A DNA stretch of 64,000 nt from Tubulanus polymorphus (GCF_964204645.1 NC_134031.1:14152307-14216306); one strand, 5' to 3'; positions 32,001 to 42,450 are shown, numbered from the stretch's first letter. The notes: a model not told the origin generated them from the sequence alone. Numbers and translations are program-made.

Positions 32001-34430
32001 GTCCTCGGCGTCTGGTGGGACATGGAAACTGATACGCTACGTTTTAAAGTGAATATTAAGCCACAACCTGTTACTCGACGTGGGATGTTGTCTGTAGTCA
32101 GTGCTATTTACGATCCGCTCGGACTTGCTTCGCCATTACTGCTACCAGCGAAGGTCATATCTCAACACCTGTGTAAGTCCGGACTAGGTTGGGATGACAA
32201 AGTACCCGCGAATTATGAACGTGAGTGGAGTAATTGGCTGCAAGACCTACCCCTGCTGGAAGAGTTCTCAGTCCCAAGATGTATTAGACCTGCTAATTTT
32301 GGTCGCGCGACTTCAACACAGCTTCATCATTTTGCAGACGCATCTGAGAAAGGATTCGGTGCAGTTTCATACGTACGTCTTATTAATGAAAATGGGCACA
32401 TACATTCTGCATTCTTAGCGTCAAGGTCGAGATTGGCCCCACTCAAGGTGATGTCAATACCACGTCTCGAGCTGTCTGCAGCAGTATTAGCAGTGAAACT
32501 AGATCGTATGCTTCGCGAAGAACTCGACCTGGATATCGACAACTCCACATTCTGGTCCGACAGCCAGGCTGTCTTGAAGTACATCAGCAATACGAGTAGT
32601 CGTTTCAAGGTATTCGTCGCAAACAGGTTATCAATTATCCAAGAAGGTTCAAATCCAGAGCAATGGAGATACATACCGGGGGTTTTAAACCCAGCCGATG
32701 AAGTCTCTCGAGGACTCACTGCTCAGCAATTCCTGCAAAATGACAGATGGGTTGCTGGGCCAGAGTTTCTACGAAAACAAGAAAGCGAATGGCCTCGACA
32801 AGAATTCGGAAATCACGATGTATCAATAGAAGATACAGAAGTTAAAAAGACATTTGTTTCAAAGGACTTGGAAATCAACTCATCGTCAACCAGCGTGCTG
32901 CTAAACATAGCAGATAGATCTTCAACGTGGCATAAGGCCAAAATTGTAGCGGCGTTGGTTATGCGTTTTATAGCAAGACTGAAACAATCTGTCTCTAAAC
33001 GGAAGGGACTAAATACTGCAGCTCAAGGTACCGCATACAAACATATAACTGTACCCGAATTGAGAGCTGCCGAAAGCGCCATTGTTGAAGCTGTACAGCG
33101 TAAAGTTTACAGTAAAGAAATGGAAAGACTGGAGCAGAACAGAACGACAGATAGACGTAAATATCGCAAATTCGTTAAGAAGACTAGTGTACTTCGGCGT
33201 CTAAACCCCATAGTGGTAAATGGACAGCTGAGAGTTGGTGGACGTCTGTCTTACTCAACAGTGAACGAGGACCAGAAGCATCCTTTAATCCTTCCACCAA
33301 ATGAACATGTAACTAAGCTTATTATCCGCCATTACCATCGTTATAGGGCTGGACATTCCGGTCGAAACCACGCTCTGTCACTTGTACGCGAGAAGTATTG
33401 GATAGTCCACGGTATGTCAGCAGTATATCGTATTCTGAGGGACTGCATTGACTGCAAAAAGAGACAAGGTCTTCCAGGTCAACAAATGATGGCGGACTTA
33501 CCACCTGAAAGGCTAGTCGCTGATAAACCGCCTTTTTCGAACGTCGGAATTGATTATTTTGGTCCGTATTTGGTAAAGATCGGCAGAAGTCAAGTAAAGC
33601 GATATGGCTGTATTTTTACCTGTATGTCATCGCGAGCAGTCCACTTGGAAATCGCTAATTCTATGGACACCTCTGCGTTCATAAATGCTCTGAGACGTTT
33701 CATAGCCAGGAGGGGCAACCCGGAGTGTATAAGAAGTGATAATGGAGACTTTACTGGAGCTCAACGAGAATTACGTGATTCAATAGCTGGGTGGAACCAG
33801 GAGAAAATCGAAGGATTCATGCTCCAGCGCGAAATTACGTGGGAATTTAATCCGCCAAGTGGATCGCACTTCGGTGGCGTATGGGAGCGTTGCATAAGAA
33901 CAGTTCGAAAGGTGCTTAATGCGTTGTTAAGCCAACAAGTGTTAAACGACGAGAATTTGTCCACTCTTATGTGCGAAGTGGAATCTGCAATTAACTCGCG
34001 TCCACTTACCGCGATTTCTGGAGATGTCAGTGACTTACAGGCCCTAACGCCTAATCATATCTTGCTCTTGCGCGCCGGAGGCACCATGCCGCCAGGTGTC
34101 TTTAAACCTACTGATATGTATATAAAGAGAAAGTGGCGTCAAGTACAGTATCTTGCCAATACGTTTTGGCGACATTGGGTTAAAGAGTATTTGCCTGTGT
34201 TACAGGAGCGCCAGCGATGGCAAAAGCCGAGCGTCAATTTTAGCGTTGGTGACATTGTTTTAGTGATGGACCACACACTCCCTAGGTGTTGTTGGCCGCT
34301 AGGCCGAGTTATTAGCGTACATCCGGGAAAGGACAATAAAGTCAGGGTTGTTACCTTGAAGACAAGGTCGCAAAATTCTCTTGTACGCCCAGTTGATAAA
34401 CTTGTGCACCTCGAGTGTGTACATAAGTAA
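29028..34430 (+). CDS. BEL/Pao Gag-Pol polyprotein
   Basis: The open frame begins at 28,941 inside the LTR. I prefer Met 29,028, just outside it, giving 1,800 residues. Numbering from 28,941, a coiled-coil N-terminus is followed by the Gag-type domain near 220-400 (PTFDGNPIDYYPFISAYENL) and zinc knuckles at 434-500 (CVYCSENHWLDQC, CYNCMKMKHRARTC). The aspartic protease is at 540 (LLDSGSTVSFCT). Reverse transcriptase spans 830-960 (RVVFDCSAKYQG, YVDD at 953) and RNase H starts at 1,128 (HFADASEKGFG). The integrase has an HHCC finger from 1,463, an Asp near 1,536, SDNG near 1,597 and the Glu of GGVWERC near 1,644. A C-terminal domain with WRQVQYLANTFWRHW and VRPVDKLVHLE closes it. No stop or frameshift interrupts it. 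No envelope-like frame follows. Confidence 0.95.
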   Translation: MTEELKLKKTTSKTIQEEDADSTIKYGDLTRDLDASDSVSQCSSTSSIRLKLLEEEATRRSLETKLLKAKEQQQLQREKLRLELKHKEQLLELDAAAALLQIESELEQSAVRQHVYNEADCDNDGAPRSSKPILSSSQTETKVPPLSAEAREWYPQNVNSRSDMSNMMSCVEQMFSHQEQSNLELTLPKPEMPTFDGNPIDYYPFISAYENLIASKTQNASTRLYMLQQYTKGEANEVVKAFLTNEPNVGLANALDALKRHYGQNYRIATAYIDKVTNGPPIRSEDGASLQKLSVILNSCANVLSQIGYVSKIENPDFMRRLIYRLPYDMRKRWRTKADYITNLEREITISDIASFIEHEARVHTHPIFGDINDSKDKSKQNHPIKKKTFTTNAEEIYSKDSRKNCVYCSENHWLDQCKIFLDKSVEDRRKFAREKALCYNCMKMKHRARTCRSQASCRTCGKRHHSLLHTEQPPPLKNAFVRNPVPGTVKLPIVPVLLKANDCQLTTYALLDSGSTVSFCTESLIDRLKIPAEYKRYQLSTLGRVETVECREISINVYSLDGCSSLQLRNMLSTPSLPISKNDMVCQDEVNKWPHLDGFTVSNIDSRVELLIGNDNPAALEPIEERKPANSNGPFAVRTQFGWTVYGTAQPYEAINKGSVNLVKGSDDELNQRFREFCNREFSDAFTDASAMSVDDKKALSAIESTAVMRENHYEVGLPWKYPPSELVNNRVMAEHRLNLLKGRLLKNEGLQAKYTKYIDRLLELGFAEQVPVEEVVSPYVWYLPHHPVWHPRKPDKLRVVFDCSAKYQGRSLNDMLYQGPDLTNSLIGVLSRFRQEHVAFIGDIESMFHQVNVEERDRNALRFLWWPDHDIEQPPIDHRMKVHIFGAASSPSVCNYALHRTADDNRADFAADIVETVHRNFYVDDCLRSVESSQAATTMNNQLSCLLSRGGFRLTKFASNSREVVEHIPPEERAPPLRELGDHDLPGDRVLGVWWDMETDTLRFKVNIKPQPVTRRGMLSVVSAIYDPLGLASPLLLPAKVISQHLCKSGLGWDDKVPANYEREWSNWLQDLPLLEEFSVPRCIRPANFGRATSTQLHHFADASEKGFGAVSYVRLINENGHIHSAFLASRSRLAPLKVMSIPRLELSAAVLAVKLDRMLREELDLDIDNSTFWSDSQAVLKYISNTSSRFKVFVANRLSIIQEGSNPEQWRYIPGVLNPADEVSRGLTAQQFLQNDRWVAGPEFLRKQESEWPRQEFGNHDVSIEDTEVKKTFVSKDLEINSSSTSVLLNIADRSSTWHKAKIVAALVMRFIARLKQSVSKRKGLNTAAQGTAYKHITVPELRAAESAIVEAVQRKVYSKEMERLEQNRTTDRRKYRKFVKKTSVLRRLNPIVVNGQLRVGGRLSYSTVNEDQKHPLILPPNEHVTKLIIRHYHRYRAGHSGRNHALSLVREKYWIVHGMSAVYRILRDCIDCKKRQGLPGQQMMADLPPERLVADKPPFSNVGIDYFGPYLVKIGRSQVKRYGCIFTCMSSRAVHLEIANSMDTSAFINALRRFIARRGNPECIRSDNGDFTGAQRELRDSIAGWNQEKIEGFMLQREITWEFNPPSGSHFGGVWERCIRTVRKVLNALLSQQVLNDENLSTLMCEVESAINSRPLTAISGDVSDLQALTPNHILLLRAGGTMPPGVFKPTDMYIKRKWRQVQYLANTFWRHWVKEYLPVLQERQRWQKPSVNFSVGDIVLVMDHTLPRCCWPLGRVISVHPGKDNKVRVVTLKTRSQNSLVRPVDKLVHLECVHK

Positions 34431-34646
34431 CTTTGTAACAATTTGTATTAATTTGTAATTTTAAAGAGCGTAAACAGAATTTCTTAAGATAAGCCTATAG
34501 TGGTTTAATGTTAAGCTGGTTATGTGATGTTTTTTTTGATAATTTTGTAGTTTGTAGTACTAAGGTTTTTTGGTTTTATAAGCATAAGGCTAGTTTTTTA
34601 AATTTTTTGTTTTAAGCGCCCTACGTGCCCTTAAGGAGGTGGGTGA

Positions 34647-35194
34647 TGTAGTGTTCAATTGTGTAATTTGTAACAGTTAATTTTGCTCTAGCTAGTGGCG
34701 CCCTCATGCGGTATTTCTTTGTACTAAAAGTTAAGATGGTATCCATGTGATTGCAATTTTAAGACAGTTTTAGTTTTTACGTTTGTTTCTGCCAAATTTA
34801 TGTTAGATCAATCCCAAAACGTCTGTAAGTACATAGCAGAATATCTTCTAAATGTGTATTAATATTCAGTAATCAGTAACTATAGTTTAATGTGCTTTAA
34901 ATCAGTCGCGAAAGTTTATTAAATTTAATTATTGAGTACGTGACTTCCGGTAAAGATGGAAGACATTTTTTTTTTTACTTTCGATATTAATTTCCTATGT
35001 TGCAATATTCTTATAGTGTAATATTGTTTATTTTATTAGAAACCAACAACAACATATGTAAAGAACGACAACAAGATATGTCAAGAACAACACAAGATTA
35101 AGTTGATTCAAGAATAAAAAGTCAAAGAGTTGCGTTTAAACCAAGAAGATTGTTGCGTTAAGTTTATTTGCAAGATTCAAGATTGGCAGTTACA
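34647..35194 (+). repeat. BEL 3' LTR
   Basis: 548 bp, tgtagtgttc to cagttaca, followed directly by the gtcca duplication. Confidence 0.95.
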
Positions 35195-35242
35195 GTCCAG
35201 CTTTTGTTTTCAACCATAAATTCCCAAATCAATCCAGCTAAG

Positions 35243-36378
35243 TCAAACAGGTGATTTTGGTCCACCCTGGTTATTAATGTAGGATACCGAGACTGAATTG
35301 TCAGTTTGAATTAGGATATGTTTATTTCCCAAAAACTTGGAAAAACTCTTTAGACCATAAAGAACTGCCCGTAACTCTAAAACATTGATATGCAATAATT
35401 GTTCTTGTTCAGTCCAGTGACCTCCAGTTCGCAAATCACCCAGAATAGCGCCCCAACCTGACATTGACGCATCAGTGGTCAAAGTGACCTCAGGAGAAAT
35501 CCTAGAAATAGGAGCAAACGAACCAGATATATTATCTATCCACCAATTTAATTCATTCTTTGCTTCTAATGATCTCATTTTCGCAGAAAAATTTCCACTA
35601 GAATTTCTAAGAATACTTATTTTATCTCTATCTAGTTTGCGATAGTGCAGTTGCCCAAATGGAACAGCAGGGAATACTGAAACTAAAATTCCAAAGACTC
35701 CGGCAACTTGGAGTATTGTAGGCTGAGAAGTGTCTAACAACAATTGACATTCTCTCTTGATCTTGTCAATTTTATCATTGCCTATGAAAACGATCCAAAG
35801 TTTTGAATTCAACCAAAACCCTAACCATTTTCTTTGAGTATCTGCTTCTTTCTCTGATTTAACTTCATGAATTAAATAACCTGCTTTAGATAACTAAAGC
35901 TCAGTTTCAGATGTATTAATACTATTTTCCAAAATAGTATCTCCTTGTAAATGTAATATCATCAATATAATCAACTGAGATGAACCCTCTTAATTGAATG
36001 GTTCAAAAACAGGTTTCAATAACTTTGTAAAAAGTCTAGGAGCAGAAGAAATTCCATTCGGTAAACAGGTATATTGAAAAAGTCGACCTTTCCATATAAA
36101 TCTAAGATATTTCCTATCATTTTCATGAATCGGGATAGAGTAATAAGCGTCCTTAAGATCTAATGAAGACATTAAACAACCTGGAGTCATGAGACTCTAA
36201 CTGTAGCAAGAGAATTCATTTTAAAGTGACAATATTTTACTCTTTTGTTCAAATTAACTAAATTTAGAATCAATCTTAATGCTCCATCTTTCTTCAGAAC
36301 AACGAAAATATTTGAAATGAATTCATCTTTATCATGAGTTGCGAATTCAATAATCTGACGACTAAGAAATTCCGTCAA
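35243..36378 (-). pseudogene. DIRS reverse transcriptase and RNase H
   Basis: From the upstream end (- strand), the frame 36,378-36,187 gives the RT fingers (EFISNIFVVLKKDGALRLI). The frame 36,190-35,990 gives the palm (MSSLDLKDAYYSIPIHEND, LPNGISSAPRLFTKLL). The catalytic YIDDI stands just beyond a stop near 35,970. The frame 35,812-35,243 holds the thumb/connection and RNase H (TTDASMSGWGAILGD, HINVLELRAVLYGL, QTDNSVSVSYI). Several frameshifts and stops separate the blocks. The gene continues at 28,457 on the other side of the BEL. Confidence 0.8.
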
Positions 36379-36579
36379 AAGCTTGTCAATAGCTTCAGAT
36401 TCAACAAACAGAAAAGTAATAGGTTTTGGTCACTTTTCCTGGATAGGGGGAGAAGTAGTCCACTCAATACGGTAACCTTTTACAGATTGCAAAATAAATT
36501 GATCAGACAAAAGTGTCTTTCAGAAAGGCAAAAAATGCCTAATTCGACCAGCAACCGCTAAATTCGAAGATGAAAAACT

Positions 36580-37620
36580 TACCACTTCTTCTGTTGATGC
36601 TGCTGCTGGCCTTTTCTCCAAAAATTCTGTTTCTCAGTGCTATAAAGAGGTTTAGAATAATAATTATCATTTCTTCGGTAGGGATGAAATCGGCCTCTAC
36701 CGCGTGAACGTCCACGAAAATGTGGTCTGCCTCTCGGATTGACTAATTGGTCAACCAAACGACTAGATTTCTCCGCGTCAGGGAGTTGATCTGATAAATT
36801 ATCTCCAAAGAGATCATTTCCAATTGGATTGGAAGCCGTCCAAATGGCTTTGTACTTTTGATTAAAGTTACGTTTTAATCAATCTCTTCGACGAAGATTT
36901 AATGAGTAATTAGCTTTAGAAAAAAGCATAAGTGCATCATAGAGCTTGGCTCCAACAGACTTTTTGTCAACAGGCGCTTTATCTGACAATAATTCAACTG
37001 CCTGACTAATTGCAGTCATTCCCCGAAGATTATAAAACTGGACTTTCTGTAAATTGGAATCCAGAGCAGTCATATCTTTGGGTAACTTGCACTAAATAGC
37101 CTGATTAACCCAAGAAGGAGGGCAATTCGCCTGAAGACCGGCTAAATCATCTGCGAAAAGTTTATTTAAATCATCATCCTGATTAATTATATTGTTATTA
37201 TCATCAGGTAAAGTCTCGTTAAACAGCTACAATTAAACCCAGAAGATTCCGAAACTATTTCATCATCATAAATGTCTTCACAGACAACTTTAGACTCTCC
37301 GTTTTTTCATTTTAAGGAATTCCGCCATAACAGAATCGGAATCCGGATTTAAACGAGTTGCTTTATTTGAAGGGTCATTACCCAAAGCTTTATCTTTCGA
37401 TGTCGAAGTCGACTTTAAAGGCGTTTCCTTCAAAACCCTAGATTGAACGGCGGTAAACTCAATCCCGTTAACAGGCTATAAGCCTGTGATTTGCCTTCAT
37501 TAATAGAACACGATATATAGTCACTATCGGCAATATTCAAATCGGCGGGTTTCAACAGTGACCTCTTGCGCTAAATCAAAAACGTCACACGACGGATAGC
37601 GAGAAATGTTCTTGGACATT
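36580..37620 (-). pseudogene. DIRS Gag-like region
   Basis: Broken - strand frames lie upstream of the reverse transcriptase. A Gln/His-rich stretch is near 36,580 and an Arg/Gly-rich stretch near 36,680-36,740. The 64-codon frame 37,073-36,879 reads LRGMTAISQAVELLSDKAPV. Gag of DIRS elements is poorly conserved. The assignment rests on position before RT and on composition. Confidence 0.45.
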
Positions 37621-38354
37621 TTAATAGAATGAAAAACAGCACCCTGAGGGTCCGTTAGTTAATATTAATATGATGGCAATCCCGAAAATATACTTCCTTC
37701 CGACTCAGTCTGACCAATTATATTTAGCCTCTCAAACATTTATGTTGCGTTGTTCGTGATTGGATAAGGTTTAAAAAGGCTAGAAACAACTTATTCTTTG
37801 TTTCTCAATATTGATGTGTTAGTTACTACATAGATGGCGATCGCTACAACCATTTGAAGTGACTCCCACAATTATTTTGCCTTGCCTTCCTTTAGTAAAT
37901 AGAGCAGTGGTATTTTATCATTGCACGTGGGAAGCTGAATCTTTTCTAGGTTAAAGTAAACTTGTATACAAACAATTTCACGGTGTACTACCAGATTCCT
38001 GCGTGGCGTTTGGGAGTAATTATTTTTCAAAGATCATGCCCCGTGTACACTAGATAGTCTCATTCAGAGCGTTATAAATTATACTTACAGCAGGTATGTA
38101 AACCTATAAAAACATTCTTTTGGGTGAAGATATCACTGTTGAATGTCTAAGGGCGAATTAAATCATCATCGTGACGATGTAGAAAACGATAAGGCCCTAT
38201 TGACCTTTAAAAAAATTATTACAGCAAGCCTATCTCAGTTTCAAATTTTCTTGTTTTCAATGAACCCCAACGAAATCATTTATTTTTCTTTGTCTTCCAG
38301 TAAGATGAGCTTCAAGGCTAAGTGTTCAGCGAATGACAGACACCAGGAGTGCCA
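37621..38354. other. Probable DIRS 5' leader, no clear gene
   Basis: A 78-codon + frame (38,143-38,379) shows no motif and overlaps the start of the local duplication. Nothing else is recognised. Confidence 0.3.
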
Positions 38355-38597
38355 GAAGAAGGAGCAAATCACACATTAATATTGAAAGTTTTCAATATCA
38401 ATCAAAGAAAGCAATTTAAATTAATCATATGCTTTTATTACTATATTTCTATCAGCCTTATATCAATAATTTGCACATTTTAAATATGATTGAAATTAAT
38501 AAATTGGTACCTTTTTCTTAAAAACCATTTCCCATAAGATTGTGAAAGCTGAAATGAACTTTTTTAATTGTATGTATAACTAACTACATGCTGTTAG
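38355..38597. repeat. Local duplication, copy A (uninterrupted)
   Basis: Near-identical to 40,953-41,679 except that copy B carries a 462-bp insertion and a small internal tandem repeat. Copy A keeps the empty site gcaatttaaattaatcat. Confidence 0.9.
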
Positions 38598-38600
38598 TAT

Positions 38601-38814
38601 AATAAGATAAAATCCCACTAGGCTATTTACAGATTAAAAGAATTTAAAAACCAGACACACCTGACGATGATCTCTAGGGTGAGATCGAAACGTTGTGTCT
38701 TTTATATATTTTTGATTGAATAAATAAATTCTGGTTTTTAAATTCTTTTAATCTGTAAATAGTGGGATTTTATCTTATTATCCGTTCACCACCTTTGAGT
38801 GTGGTTATCGTTCT
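38601..38814. mobile_element. Foldback insertion with 13-bp target duplication
   Basis: Flanked by exact copies of atgctgttagtat (38,588-38,600 and 38,815-38,827). Inside, about 60-nt inverted arms (aagataaaatcccacta...ttaaaaaccaga and its complement) enclose cctgacgatgatctc...gagatcgaaacgttgtg and an aataaa-like run. It ends with ccgttcaccacctttgagtg. A variable-length target duplication plus the CTGANGA...GAAAC pattern suggests a non-autonomous Penelope-like retroelement, by recall of that family's ends. Confidence 0.5.
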
Positions 38815-38829
38815 ATGCTGTTAGTATGT

Positions 38830-39425
38830 TGAATGAAATGCAAAAATAACACTGAAATTTTAAAAAAAAGAATAATTGATGATCTTTTGATTGACTGGAA
38901 TGTTTTGTTTTAATTACCTTTTTTAAATTAATTTTTGTCTTCTAATCTACTAAATAAACTTTGAATTGTGATGAATACTTAGGTTCTTGGTCTCCATATC
39001 TATATACCGGTATTTATGTTTTCAGCAGGCTAAATATTCTTACAATACACCCGAAATAATACATTTGCATTACCAGTTATTTCAGCTAGAAATAGCCCCC
39101 ATATATTTGGATCCGTCTTGTGCTGCCACCACATGGCTAGTCAACACTGATTCATTCAAGATCAATTCTTAGACAGTGTTTTATTTAATAAAACTGTGAT
39201 TAATGAGATAAGACAGTTTCTACAGATTGATAAGAGTATATTCTACCTGAAATGACAAATTATAAAATCAAAAATATCGATATTATGCACAAGTAAACTT
39301 TGTGGCAGAAAGCAGCATTAATCTCCAGGAAGTCACCTATATTTACGTGAGTCACGTAAATTTACGGGATACCCGTAGAAATACATATGCAAGTCGACCT
39401 GGTAAAGTGACAAATAACCGATAAA
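38830..39425. other. No recognisable gene
   Basis: AT-rich. A small inverted repeat, tttacgtgagtcacgtaaa, lies near 39,341-39,360. I found no coding domain. Confidence 0.4.
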
Positions 39426-39649
39426 AACGAGAGCTCCTCTCGAACACGGCTATACGGACCGGAAGTATGCAACACAGTGACGTATAGGAAGTGACGACAA
39501 TCTCATGGAATTACGTGCAGGTAAATGCAGGAGAATTCAACTAAGCCACACTTAAACTGCTTACTGGAGTTCTAATAGATGATGCTGATGCTGGTACTCT
39601 GTCATCGACATCAGGTCATGTTCACAGTTATAAAATAATGTTAACGTTA

Positions 39650-40110
39650 TTTTCATAGACGGACGACGGGCGCCGAAGGACGTCCCTTTGATAAACGCGT
39701 ATATGTGGATTCTAGAAAGTGTCTTTTTAACCGAATCTGACTTACTGACAAAGCCAGAAAAAAATGACGTCACAGTAGGTCCGGTATGAAGTTCATGGGG
39801 AAATCGCAAGTAGAATTACGTTACGCTAAAATCCGGCAGCGAAGTAACTAAAATCCCGCAACTTTTGGATCGGGTGATTACAGAATGTATTTATTTCGTG
39901 AAATTTCGACCAAGATTGAATCGTTGAATCGTTTAACAATGAACCGCCTGATCGAACGAGTTCAAATAGCTGATATTCCCTTAGCAACCGGAGCGAATTC
40001 ATAATAACAAACGCGCCCGGTCCGGCATCGCGCACGGGTTCGAATCCCGGAGAATTACGCTCTAGCGCGCACGTACAGCAGTCAACCCCAGCCGCAGCAC
40101 TGAAATATTT
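39650..40110 (+). repeat. Dispersed SINE-like repeat, diverged copy
   Basis: Shares with 11,150-11,980 the stretches gtccctttgataaacgcgta, aaaatgacgtca, aaaatccggcag and tttaacaatgaacc. It ends with a clear pol III B box, gggttcgaatcccggagaat (40,036-40,055). An A-box-like tagcaaccggagcg lies about 60 nt upstream. This supports a tRNA-related SINE or composite repeat. Confidence 0.5.
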
Positions 40111-40950
40111 AATTATCTTATCAAATTAAATTACTCTAAAACAGCGATGAGAGTTAAACTGAGTGCGTTAAGACTCGTACAATTTGCTTAAAATTTCACG
40201 GCAGCGCCGATCGGTCTCGCTCGAGCAGCAGCCACCACATCGCGGTCGGCAACAACATTTAGTCTCTGCCCCTTCTTTCACCAAATAAGGAATTCAGTAC
40301 CGCTAGCCACATGCACTGCTTATTTACTTGAGCCGTAGATACCCGGTACTCGTTATTCCCGGAGGATTAGAAACAAATAAATATTTTTCGTAAGAGAAAT
40401 CAATTTTTGTATTGACATTTGAATTTTTCTGCTGATAATTAATCAATTCGATTCTTTCTGGCAGAAAATAATTTTCCGATTGATGCGTTTCAACCTGTCT
40501 TCCATTTTTCTCCGTAATTAAACAATTCGTCGTAATCTTCTTGTCCTTTTGCTTTCGAATGGTGCTAATCTCTTAATTAACAACCAGGTCAAAATTCTTC
40601 AATCTTGCAAAAACCAGTCTCAGTCTGAGTCAGTTTCACTTCGAAATGTCGGTTACATAGCGGTTTTTCAAAGTGGTTTAAACCATCGAATAATTCCTGC
40701 ACTAATCTAAATCGAAATAGTTTTTAGCAGTGATAAACAGTGCCACGGGTAAGCCAAATACCAAAAATAATAAATAATTCAGTTGGGAAATTGGGTCAAG
40801 TCTTTTTCTGGCAGAATATTGAATTTCATTATCTTAAAAGCCCAAATTTTCTATAACCAGAAATGAATCAAACCTTACAGTTGCAGTTTCATCGTCTTTC
40901 CCCATCCCCCAACCCTCTGGCATTATTTTTCATTTTTCCAAGTTTTATCT
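40111..40950. other. No recognisable gene
   Basis: Low-complexity and AT-rich, with no long frame and no array. Confidence 0.4.
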
Positions 40951-40952
40951 AC

Positions 40953-41679
40953 GAAGAAGGAGCAAATCACACATTAATATTGAAAGTTTTCAATATCAAT
41001 CAAAGAAAGCAATTTAAAATATAGCTGCAAAGCAGCGATAACGGGTTTTCTGGATGCATGTGATCGAAAGGAAAAATTAATTACCGGGTATTCGATGGAA
41101 AAAATAAAATGAGATGATTTGGATATTATCGGAGCAATCCTCTTTTTGGTCTCGGAGCCCTCCTTTATTAACTTACTAAATGACGTCACAAACTGTTATT
41201 TCGCCGGTGCTTGTTGTCTAACAATTCAATTCAATTCTTTATTTACAGTAACCTAATAAGTAATTTTAAGTTTCAAATAGGATGGAAAGTACATTCAGAC
41301 AATCTGTTGGTTCAGAGAGACCGTTATTACAGTATCAATTTATACATTTTGTTTCGAAGCTGTCAGTTGCCGAATCTGAATGAAGATGAATTTTATTTGA
41401 CGAAATCGGCGGAAAATATATAATAATAATAATAATCAACAGAATTTCAAGAGGGTTTTCGACGAAAGTCAGAAAACCCTAATTAATCATATGCTTTTAT
41501 TACTATATTTCTATCAGCCTTATATCAATAATTTGCACATTTTAAATATGATTGAAATTAATAAATTGGTACCTTTTTCTTAAGAACCATTTCCCATAAG
41601 ATTGTGAAAGCTGAAATGAACTTTTTTAACTGTATGTATAACAGTATGTTTAACTGTATGTATAACTAACTACATGCTG
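40953..41679. repeat. Local duplication, copy B (with insertion)
   Basis: Duplicate of 38,355-38,597, split at gcaatttaaa by the 462-bp element 41,019-41,480. Confidence 0.9.
41019..41480 (+). mobile_element. Hairpin-ended element, family B, short copy
   Basis: Starts atatagctgcaaagcagcg, a small hairpin. It ends with an (AAT)n run, aatttcaagagggttttc and a hairpin of agggttttc against gaaaaccct. Comparison with the uninterrupted copy A shows a clean insertion with at most an AA duplication. The same ends bound the 3.6-kb element at 47,417-51,028. Hairpin termini with almost no target duplication fit non-autonomous Helentron-like elements. That class call is an inference. Confidence 0.65.
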
Positions 41680-41992
41680 ACGAATTGATATGCTTCGGGC
41701 CCACAATTTCAATATGAAATAGAATTGATCAAAGTCGGTGGTTCTAAACACCGACCAAAACCGTCCAATACCGCCTGAAACCGTCCAATACCGACCAAAA
41801 GCCGTCCAACACCGACCAAAAGTAAAATTAGTACCGACCAAAATTGTAACAACCACCAAAAGTAGAATATGATACCGACCAAAACTAAGACGAGTAAAAT
41901 GATACCCGACATCGTCTGATACCGACCAAAAGAATTTTGAACTAATCGCACAGATAATTCTCAAAACAAAGCTACGCGTGTCACTTCGATCA

Positions 41993-42450
41993 CTGAGCGA
42001 CCACAGTTCAATTTTGAATAGGTACAACTTTGTTAAATCTTTCACTACTTGAAAACTAATTCATGATCATTGGAAGGAATCACTCACTCACTCACTCCGT
42101 AATTGGCGTATCAAAGCAAACACAACTGAGACAAGTAATTTTTTTTTCAATTATTCATATCATAATAACTTGCTTTGATCATTATGTACTGAACGACCAC
42201 AGTTCAATTTTCAATAGGTAATTACAACTTTAGTCAGTTGCCTAAAGTAATTTAATATCTTTCACTTATTGAAAACTAATTTATGATCATTAGAAGGAGA
42301 CACTCACTTACTCCGTAATTGGCGTATCAAAGCAAACGCAACTGAGACTAATTTTTGTTTCAATTTCCACAATAACTTGCTTTGATCAAATTATTTACTG
42401 AACGACCACAGTTCAATTTTGAATAGGTAATTACAACTTTAGTTGCCTAC
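41993..42450. repeat. Tandem repeat of about 200 bp inside the OTU-MULE
   Basis: The start ctgaacgaccacagttcaat recurs at 41,993, 42,189 and 42,398, with spacing 196 and 209. Each unit continues through gaaaactaattcatgatcat and ccgtaattggcgtatcaaag. The third unit is partial. Confidence 0.85.

Larger units (their letters stand above)
28458..35194 (+). mobile_element. Full-length BEL/Pao LTR retrotransposon
   Basis: Two 548-bp LTRs that are almost identical, a 5-bp gtcca target duplication, and a single open frame with all expected domains. A purine-rich aaggaggtgggtga stands just before the 3' LTR (34,633-34,646), as a plus-strand primer. No obvious primer-binding site was matched to a tRNA after the 5' LTR. 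The element is opposite in orientation to the DIRS-like element it interrupts, and it is the youngest and most intact mobile element in the window. Confidence 0.95.
26650..39545 (-). mobile_element. DIRS-like retrotransposon, split by a BEL insertion
   Basis: Coding order on the - strand is Gag-like (about 37.6-36.6 kb), reverse transcriptase and RNase H (36.4-35.2 kb), [BEL insertion], the RNase H to recombinase linker (28.46-28.18 kb) and tyrosine recombinase (28.1-27.0 kb). The right terminal copy (39,430-39,545) and the left one (26,650-26,740) are inverted relatives, for example gtaattccatgagattgtcg against gtaattacatgctattgtca. An internal region (26,841-26,985) holds the complement of the left outer end and a copy of the right outer end. 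This is the DIRS internal complementary arrangement. Without the BEL the length is about 6.2 kb, as usual for DIRS. The right limit is the weakest point because of other insertions near 38.4-38.8 kb. Confidence 0.65.

Noticed and set aside
29438-34441. Several 60-130-codon frames on both strands within the BEL
   Set aside because: All overlap the intact polyprotein frame in other phases and have no domains.
41650-42045. 131- and 80-codon - strand frames
   Set aside because: They are translations of the tandem TIR subrepeats, giving repetitive FGRY/VG text, not a gene.
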